A stretch of 11,662 nucleotides of DNA from NCBI GenBank assembly GCA_002435335.1, contig DJMI01000091.1, forward strand, positions 44,059 through 55,720, read 5' to 3'. A program made the translations under genes and the position numbers. The notes below the pieces were generated by a model. The model was given only the letters and a program-made list of their open reading frames with translations. It searched no databases and was not told the DNA's origin. Positions 7,372-11,662 of this stretch are shown here, piece after piece (position 1 is the first letter of the stretch; every line of letters starts with the position of its first letter). Source of the stretch: Nitrosomonas sp. UBA6494 (lineage in GTDB: Bacteria > Pseudomonadota > Gammaproteobacteria > Burkholderiales > Nitrosomonadaceae).

Positions 7372-8473
7372 GTTCGACAACGTCTTTTTGTAAATCGATC
7401 AGCTTTACCTTGCCTTGATCAAACTGCGCCGCAACCGGTTCGCGTACAAACTGATTCGGCGGGACGAAACGGATTTGCCCGGTTACACCGTCAATCGAAA
7501 TGCTATCGACCGGTTGCGGCAACAGCAGATTGATCATGATCCGGAACGCATCGATACCGAGAGCATACAGGCGTTCCATTTCGACACTTTTAGCGGCACC
7601 GGTGCGGCGATACGCCATAACGGCGGGATGATCGGGTTGCAGCAACCACGGCATATCCAGAAAACGGATACCGTTCAAATCGCTATTGAGTAGAAAATTA
7701 CCGGTTCCGGTAAAAATTTGCGAAGTACCGAATACGGGTGCGTCCGGCGCAAGAAAAGCGCGAACAATGCGAGATTTGGCCGCATCCAAGGCAAGAAAAA
7801 CCAATTGATTGCTTTCTTGCGTCAGGCTGCGCAAGTGTTGCAGTAATTCCGTATTATCGGTATAGCGTATCAGTTCCGCTGTATTTCCCATGCTACTTTG
7901 CCAGCGCTGCTTGAAAGCATTTTGCAGCCTTTTGGACAACGAGCCGTCGTCTCCGATGATAATGGCATGATTCCTGCCGCTCGATAATGCCAATGACGCT
8001 ATCTGATCGGCTTCGATTTCCGTTTGCAAACCAAACAAATACAGCTTCGCCGGCAATGTATGATTTGTGTCGACGGTATTCAGCGCCAATGTCGGCACTG
8101 CAAGGGTTTGACTGGAAGCAATCGCAGCCACTCCATCGCGGGTTAACGGCCCGACGATGAATGCAGCCCCCGCAGTTACGGCCTGGTGATAACTTGCCAG
8201 AATATCCAGCGGATCGTCGGTAGTGCCATAAATACGAACAGGCAATGGTAGCATTTGTCCACGCTGCGCTGCAGTAACAAACCCTTCTTTAACTACGTTT
8301 GATGCATCTGCAAAGGCGGCGGATTCCAGCGGCAACAATAACGCAATATGTGCCATGATCGGAGCAGAAGTGCTTTCCGTTTGATGTCCTTCTTCAAGAT
8401 CAGTAGCGATGGCCGCAGGGTTGCCGTATAGTGCCAGCAATAACACCAGAAAAATGGTAACAAAACGTGACAT
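7358..8473 (-). CDS. LppC/LpoA-family penicillin-binding protein activator (short, non-lipidated form)
   Basis: LpoA-type proteins activate peptidoglycan synthase PBP1a from outside the inner membrane. The 371-residue product starts MSRFVTIFLVLLLALYG, a clear signal peptide with a likely cleavage after AIA at residue 23. The rest is a type 1 periplasmic-binding-protein fold: IALLLPLES at 43-51, FIVGPLTRDGVAAIA at 105-119, VPTLALN at 126-132, DMPWLL at 273-278, ALGIDAF at 304-310 and IDGVTGQIRF at 327-336. E. coli LpoA is a lipoprotein of about 680 residues with an extra N-terminal helical-repeat domain. Here that domain and the lipobox cysteine are both missing. A longer in-frame reading to 8641 would run through rsmI and is rejected. 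The family assignment also rests on its place between rsmI and yraN. A solute-binding protein of the same fold is the main alternative. Confidence 0.88.
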   Translation of the reverse strand: MSRFVTIFLVLLLALYGNPAAIATDLEEGHQTESTSAPIMAHIALLLPLESAAFADASNVVKEGFVTAAQRGQMLPLPVRIYGTTDDPLDILASYHQAVTAGAAFIVGPLTRDGVAAIASSQTLAVPTLALNTVDTNHTLPAKLYLFGLQTEIEADQIASLALSSGRNHAIIIGDDGSLSKRLQNAFKQRWQSSMGNTAELIRYTDNTELLQHLRSLTQESNQLVFLALDAAKSRIVRAFLAPDAPVFGTSQIFTGTGNFLLNSDLNGIRFLDMPWLLQPDHPAVMAYRRTGAAKSVEMERLYALGIDAFRIMINLLLPQPVDSISIDGVTGQIRFVPPNQFVREPVAAQFDQGKVKLIDLQKDVVEHERQ

Positions 8474-8483
8474 AGTGAATGTG

Positions 8484-9335
8484 ATGCCGCAAAAAAATGC
8501 ATTATATGTGGTTGCCACACCAATAGGAAATTTAAGCGATATCAGTCTCCGGGCCTTGGAAATACTGGAAAAAGTGGATGTTATTGCTGCGGAGCATCCG
8601 CAAAATTCAAAACATTTATTGGCCAAGCATTCAATCCACACGAAATTGATCAGCTTGCATCAGCACAACGAGGCGGCCATGTGCGAAAAGATTTCGGCTT
8701 TATTGGCATCCGGGAAGAACGTAGCGTTGGTTACCGATGCCGGCACACCTGGCATTTCCGATCCTGGGGCAATTCTGGTTAAACACATTCGATCGCATGA
8801 TTATCCGGTGATTCCAATCCCAGGGGCCACTGCCGCGGTTTGTGCATTGTCTGCGGCGGGAATCGTCAATCCGCATTTTTTGTTTTACGGTTTTTTACCC
8901 ACCAAAAGTGGGCTGCGCAAACGCGAGCTCACCGCATTGCAATCGCACACCTATACCTTGGTTTTTTACGAAGCTCCGCATCGGATTGTCGAATCGATAA
9001 CCGATATGATCGACATTTTCGGGTCGAAGCGAGAAATCACAATTGCGCGAGAATTGACCAAGTTGTTTGAGACATTCCATAGTGGAACCCTTGAATCATC
9101 GCTTAGCTGGCTACAATCGGATGCCAATCAACAAAAAGGCGAATTTGTGCTGCTGGTATCCGGTACTGAAATTGCCGATCAATCCGAAATCGATGATCAG
9201 GCAAAACATACGTTACAATGCCTGTTATCCGAATTGCCGCTCAAGCAAGCCGTTAAGCTGACTGCGGACATCACACGCAAAAACAAGAATGCGCTGTATC
9301 AATTGGCATTACAACTAAAGACAACCGATACCTGA
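8484..9335 (+). CDS. rsmI: 16S rRNA (cytidine-1402-2'-O)-methyltransferase RsmI
   Basis: RsmI is a tetrapyrrole-methylase-fold enzyme that 2'-O-methylates C1402 in the decoding centre of 16S rRNA with SAM. The 283-residue protein, close to the E. coli length, begins MPQKNALYVVATPIGNLSDIS. It contains VTDAGTPGISDPG at 83-95, PIPGATAAVCALSAAG at 111-126, FYGFLP at 134-139, FYEAPHR at 161-167 and the C-terminal RKNKNALYQLAL. One motif is odd: where E. coli RsmI has AEDTRH, this protein reads AEHPQN (36-41), so Asp-Thr-Arg is replaced by His-Pro-Gln. The reading frame is otherwise intact. In-frame GTG codons at 8481 and 8475 are alternative starts. The gene diverges from the activator gene with 10 bp between start codons and is followed by pyrC after 7 bp, probably on one transcript. 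Confidence 0.95.
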   Translation: MPQKNALYVVATPIGNLSDISLRALEILEKVDVIAAEHPQNSKHLLAKHSIHTKLISLHQHNEAAMCEKISALLASGKNVALVTDAGTPGISDPGAILVKHIRSHDYPVIPIPGATAAVCALSAAGIVNPHFLFYGFLPTKSGLRKRELTALQSHTYTLVFYEAPHRIVESITDMIDIFGSKREITIARELTKLFETFHSGTLESSLSWLQSDANQQKGEFVLLVSGTEIADQSEIDDQAKHTLQCLLSELPLKQAVKLTADITRKNKNALYQLALQLKTTDT

Positions 9336-9342
9336 GAAAGTA

Positions 9343-10380
9343 ATGAATACGCTGACCATCACCCGCCCCGACGATTGGCATTTACACTTGCGTGACGGCG
9401 AACAATTACACGCTGTTTTGCCGCATACCGCCAAGCAGTTTGCACGCGCTATCGTAATGCCAAACTTAAAACCCCCGGTCGTCACAGTCGACATGGCTTT
9501 GGCTTATCGCAACCGGATTCTGGCGGCACTACCGGTAGATTGCAAAACCAGCTTTGAACCTTTAATGACACTCTACTTGACGGATAATACGTCGCCCGCT
9601 GAAATCGAACGCGCTCGGGAAAGCGGTGTTATACAGGGAATAAAACTTTACCCTGCCGGTGCTACGACAAATTCGGATGCTGGCGTAACCGATCTCTCCA
9701 AGTGCCATGCCACGCTTGAAGCTATGCAAAAACTAGACTTGCCTTTACTTGTGCACGGCGAAGTCACCGATCCTGATATTGATGTATTCGATCGGGAAAA
9801 AGTTTTTATCGACAGAATTCTTGCACCGTTAGCATATCGATTTCCGGCATTACGCATCGTATTCGAACATATTACGACTCGCGACGCGGTGCAGTTTATT
9901 GACCAGTCGTCGCAGCAAATCGCGGCCACCATTACTGCGCACCATTTATTATTGAATCGTAATGCCATCCTCCAAGGTGGCATTCAACCGCATCACTATT
10001 GCATGCCGGTATTAAAACGCGAAATCCATCGTCAAGCACTGCTGAAAGCCGCTACGAGCGGCAATCCTAAATTTTTTCTCGGTACCGACAGCGCGCCACA
10101 CGCTCGCAGTGCAAAGGAAAATGCCTGCGGATGCGCCGGTGTATTTACTGCACATGCAGCGATTGAATTATATGCAAGCGCATTTGAGCAAGTTAATGCC
10201 TTGGAAAATTTGGAGGCTTTTGCCAGTTTTCATGGTGCTGATTTTTATCGATTACCCCGTAACCAAAATTCCATTACACTAAAAAAAGAAAACTGGCTTG
10301 TCCCGATGTTCTATGAATTTGCCGGAGAAAATTTGGTTCCGCTGTCCGCAGGCACCATTATCCCTTGGCGCATTGCATAA
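9343..10380 (+). CDS. pyrC: Dihydroorotase PyrC (class II)
   Basis: PyrC closes N-carbamoyl-aspartate to dihydroorotate, the third step of pyrimidine synthesis, using a binuclear zinc site. The 345-residue protein matches the roughly 348-residue E. coli type. The metal ligands are all visible: His13 and His15 in DDWHLHLRDG, the carbamylated Lys101 in GIKLYPAGATTNSDAGVTD, His138 in LVHGEV, His176 in FEHITT and Asp249 in LGTDSAPH. The Asn-41 region (MPNLKPPV) and the C-terminal VPLSAGTIIPWRIA are also typical. The start codon follows the rsmI stop by 7 bp. GAGAAAG overlapping that stop is a weak ribosome binding site, so co-translation with rsmI is plausible. No terminator hairpin is evident in the 31 bp before the convergent next gene. 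Confidence 0.97.
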   Translation: MNTLTITRPDDWHLHLRDGEQLHAVLPHTAKQFARAIVMPNLKPPVVTVDMALAYRNRILAALPVDCKTSFEPLMTLYLTDNTSPAEIERARESGVIQGIKLYPAGATTNSDAGVTDLSKCHATLEAMQKLDLPLLVHGEVTDPDIDVFDREKVFIDRILAPLAYRFPALRIVFEHITTRDAVQFIDQSSQQIAATITAHHLLLNRNAILQGGIQPHHYCMPVLKREIHRQALLKAATSGNPKFFLGTDSAPHARSAKENACGCAGVFTAHAAIELYASAFEQVNALENLEAFASFHGADFYRLPRNQNSITLKKENWLVPMFYEFAGENLVPLSAGTIIPWRIA

Positions 10381-10411
10381 TATTCCACTTCCCAAAACCA
10401 CAGCACTTACC

Positions 10412-10759
10412 TCAATGTAATTCGGGATGATGATCGGCATTCGACCTGATAGTCATTTGTCTGTGATCAATTTTTTTGTGACCGAAAAGTTTGAAGAAAC
10501 AATAAATCCCCAAACCTAATGCAATAACAGTCAAGAGAATCGGTGACGGCGTTGGCAGTTCGATATACCAATGCCACCATTCCAATCCCACAAATAGGAT
10601 AAAAATTGTCGGCGCGATTACTAACGGTAAAACATCACTGTCCAGCACCGCATAAATTTTCTCGCGTAAATATCGGCTTACTTTTTGTGACAAGTTGTTT
10701 GTAAATGATTGATAATCATTTGTTCTTTTTTTAATAATTCTAAAGCGTAATCTTTGCAT
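10412..10759 (-). CDS. Small two-helix membrane protein, unrecognized
   Basis: I do not recognize this 115-residue product. Its first 35 residues are strongly basic (MQRLRFRIIKKR and SRYLREKIY) and probably cytoplasmic. Two hydrophobic segments follow at about 44-66 (with VLPLVIAPTIFILFVGLEWW) and 72-92 (PILLTVIALGLGIYCFFKLF), joined by a short loop containing PTPSP. The tail is polar and rich in histidine (DHR, ADHHPELH). The layout of a basic helix, two membrane segments and GHKK resembles the membrane anchor that precedes a larger cytoplasmic domain in some proteins. It could therefore be a truncated remnant, but nothing downstream in frame proves it. ATG 10759 has only a faint AGG upstream. 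It is transcribed toward pyrC, in the same direction as the vanZ fragment 191 bp upstream. In that 191 bp gap I see no gene or clear signal. Confidence 0.6.
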   Translation of the reverse strand: MQRLRFRIIKKRTNDYQSFTNNLSQKVSRYLREKIYAVLDSDVLPLVIAPTIFILFVGLEWWHWYIELPTPSPILLTVIALGLGIYCFFKLFGHKKIDHRQMTIRSNADHHPELH

Positions 10760-10950
10760 GATAAAAACCTATTGTGATGGATCGTATGGTACAAAAACAC
10801 CCCTCAGTTTTTAACGGATGCGCTTGGGAAAAATTTATAGTCGGAATAAATGACAACAAATATTTAGATCGATTATTGCAATGAGAAATATAAGAGAAAG
10901 TACTGCGCAGTGAAGTGATTTGCTGGTACGGTCAATTTATCAGCGTTTCC

Positions 10951-11550
10951 CTAGAATCTGAGCATTCGAATCAGTACCAACCCCAAAATACCACTAAATG
11001 CATCCAGAAAAAAATCAGTTATCAGCGCTGTTCGTCCCTCAATATACAACTGCGCAAGCTCGGTACCGCCCGCCACCATCAGAACAACAATCATGATCGA
11101 AAATAATGAAGCTCCGGTCATAACCCATCCTAGCAGCACGCCCAGCAGAACAAAGAATCCAAAATGCCACAATTTCGACAAATCAAAAGGAATATTGGTT
11201 ATGAATTGTCCGCTCCCAGCTGAAATTTGGGTCATGACATCATCGGACACTCCTTGCTTAATTTCTCCCGGTATCGAGGTTCCAACTACAATGGAGAAAA
11301 TCAGCAAAACAAGCAGTAAGCGTGCAACTATGCTTGCTTCACGCATCAGTAAGCAAGAGCCGACCAAAAACAAAAAGAAAGCAACCCACGCGCCGATAAC
11401 TATGTTTCTAACTGCCGGAAACATTGATGATTCACTAACAGGATAAAGTCGAATGTTTCTGAGTTGAAAAAAACCACTGACTTGATTCAGTTGCGCCAGT
11501 ACTTTGATTCTTTGCGTTTCGGTAGAAACGGTAAAAATACCGTGAGATTT
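10951..11550 (-). pseudogene. VanZ-like membrane protein gene, 5' end removed by an IS256-family insertion
   Basis: From ATG 11424 the frame encodes 157 residues with about five hydrophobic segments and the VanZ signature: DLSKLWHFGFF at 81-91, ELAQLYIEGR at 122-131 and DFFLDAFSGILG at 137-148. VanZ proteins are integral membrane proteins of mostly unknown function; one confers teicoplanin resistance. The same frame is open upstream of that ATG for another 42 codons, up to the IS end at about 11550. It reads protein-like sequence (GIFTVSTETQRIKVLAQLNQ, then LRNIRLYPVSE). This looks like the tail of a soluble domain preceding the first helix, as in longer VanZ proteins with an extracytoplasmic module. 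I infer that the insertion sequence cut a larger gene. Translation from ATG 11424 might still give a membrane-only product. Confidence 0.72.
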
Positions 11551-11662
11551 GAGGGTGTCCCGAATTTTGTGTAAACGGTGTTATGGTCAATGGATAGGCA
11601 TTCGCTCCTCGAACATAATGGTAAACCTGTTGAGAGCGGCTTTCCAGTTTAACAGAGGCATG
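11551..11662 (-). mobile_element. IS256-family insertion sequence, one end (partial)
   Basis: The left boundary is marked by GAGGGTGTCCCGAATTTTGT from 11551, which continues GTAAACGGTG. Its complement, TTTACACAAAATTCGGGACACCC, is of the type found at ends of IS256-family elements. It lies about 35 bp outside the transposase stop codon, as expected for that family. The exact first base may be off by a few positions. The rest of the element and the target duplication on the far side lie beyond the window. Confidence 0.78.
11587..11662 (-). CDS. IS256-family transposase, C-terminal end (partial)
   Basis: Reading from the right edge, the last 24 codons give MPLLNWKAALNRF and then TIMFEERMPIH before a TGA stop at 11587-11589. 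The pattern W-x-x-A-L-N-x-F-x-I-x-F-E-x-R is the characteristic C-terminus of IS256-family DDE transposases, which are about 400 residues long. Only this tail is visible, so whether the transposase is intact cannot be judged. The first methionine quoted is internal to the protein and not a start. Confidence 0.8.
   Translation of the reverse strand, partial: MPLLNWKAALNRFTIMFEERMPIH

Noticed and set aside
7358..8641. Longer form of the LppC/LpoA-like protein starting at 8641
   Set aside because: The extra 56 residues run antisense through rsmI, and the start at 8473 gives a proper signal peptide.
6421..9983. Several medium-length open frames opposite folM, rsmI and pyrC
   Set aside because: They lie wholly inside well-supported genes, lack recognizable motifs, and behave as shadow frames.
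10791..10812. AAAAAC...GTTTTT pairing that could be a terminator hairpin
   Set aside because: The stem is almost all A-T with an eight-base loop and no GC core, so it is unlikely to be stable.
1..11662. Search for CRISPR arrays, tRNA genes, toxin-antitoxin pairs or a defence island
   Set aside because: No regularly spaced repeats, cloverleaf sequences or recognizable toxin, nuclease or phage genes were seen; apart from the repeat and the IS end, the region is housekeeping.

Overview
The window is a stretch of bacterial chromosome, probably from a betaproteobacterium and most likely a Nitrosomonas-type ammonia oxidizer. That placement rests on the histidine gene order, the rsmI / lpoA-like / yraN neighbourhood, the pteridine reductase, and the style of the proteins and of the insertion sequence. 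It was judged by eye and no search was run. Nearly all of the DNA is housekeeping genes. I see no CRISPR array, tRNA, rRNA, phage module or defence system.

Left part (1-4606, all minus strand): read right to left, an HDOD-domain signalling protein is followed by hisC-hisB-hisH-hisA-hisF, with hisF cut by the window edge. These enzymes cover the middle and late part of histidine synthesis. HisA isomerizes ProFAR to PRFAR, HisH and HisF turn PRFAR into imidazole glycerol phosphate plus AICAR, HisB dehydrates it, and HisC transaminates it. hisG and hisD, which often precede hisC in betaproteobacteria, are not upstream of it here; the HDOD gene is.

Middle (4607-8483): a fold-back repeat of about 180 bp with no coding capacity lies between the HDOD gene and a MidA/NDUFAF7-family methyltransferase (minus). 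That gene diverges from a pteridine reductase (plus), whose strong ribosome binding site fixes a GTG start. The pteridine reductase converges on yraN, which overlaps the end of an LppC/LpoA-family penicillin-binding-protein activator (both minus). This activator has a signal peptide but no lipobox cysteine.

Right part (8484-11662): rsmI (16S rRNA methyltransferase) starts only 10 bp from the activator gene on the opposite strand and is followed after 7 bp by pyrC (dihydroorotase). Then come two minus-strand membrane-protein genes. One is a small unrecognized two-helix protein. The other is a VanZ-like protein whose upstream half has been removed by an IS256-family insertion sequence. The terminal repeat and last 24 transposase residues of that element reach the right edge of the window.

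The points most worth a second look are the interrupted vanZ gene, the fold-back repeat, the loss of the usual AEDTR motif in RsmI, the non-lipidated short LpoA-like protein, and the nearly abutting divergent starts of rsmI and the activator. I found no convincing new multi-gene system.
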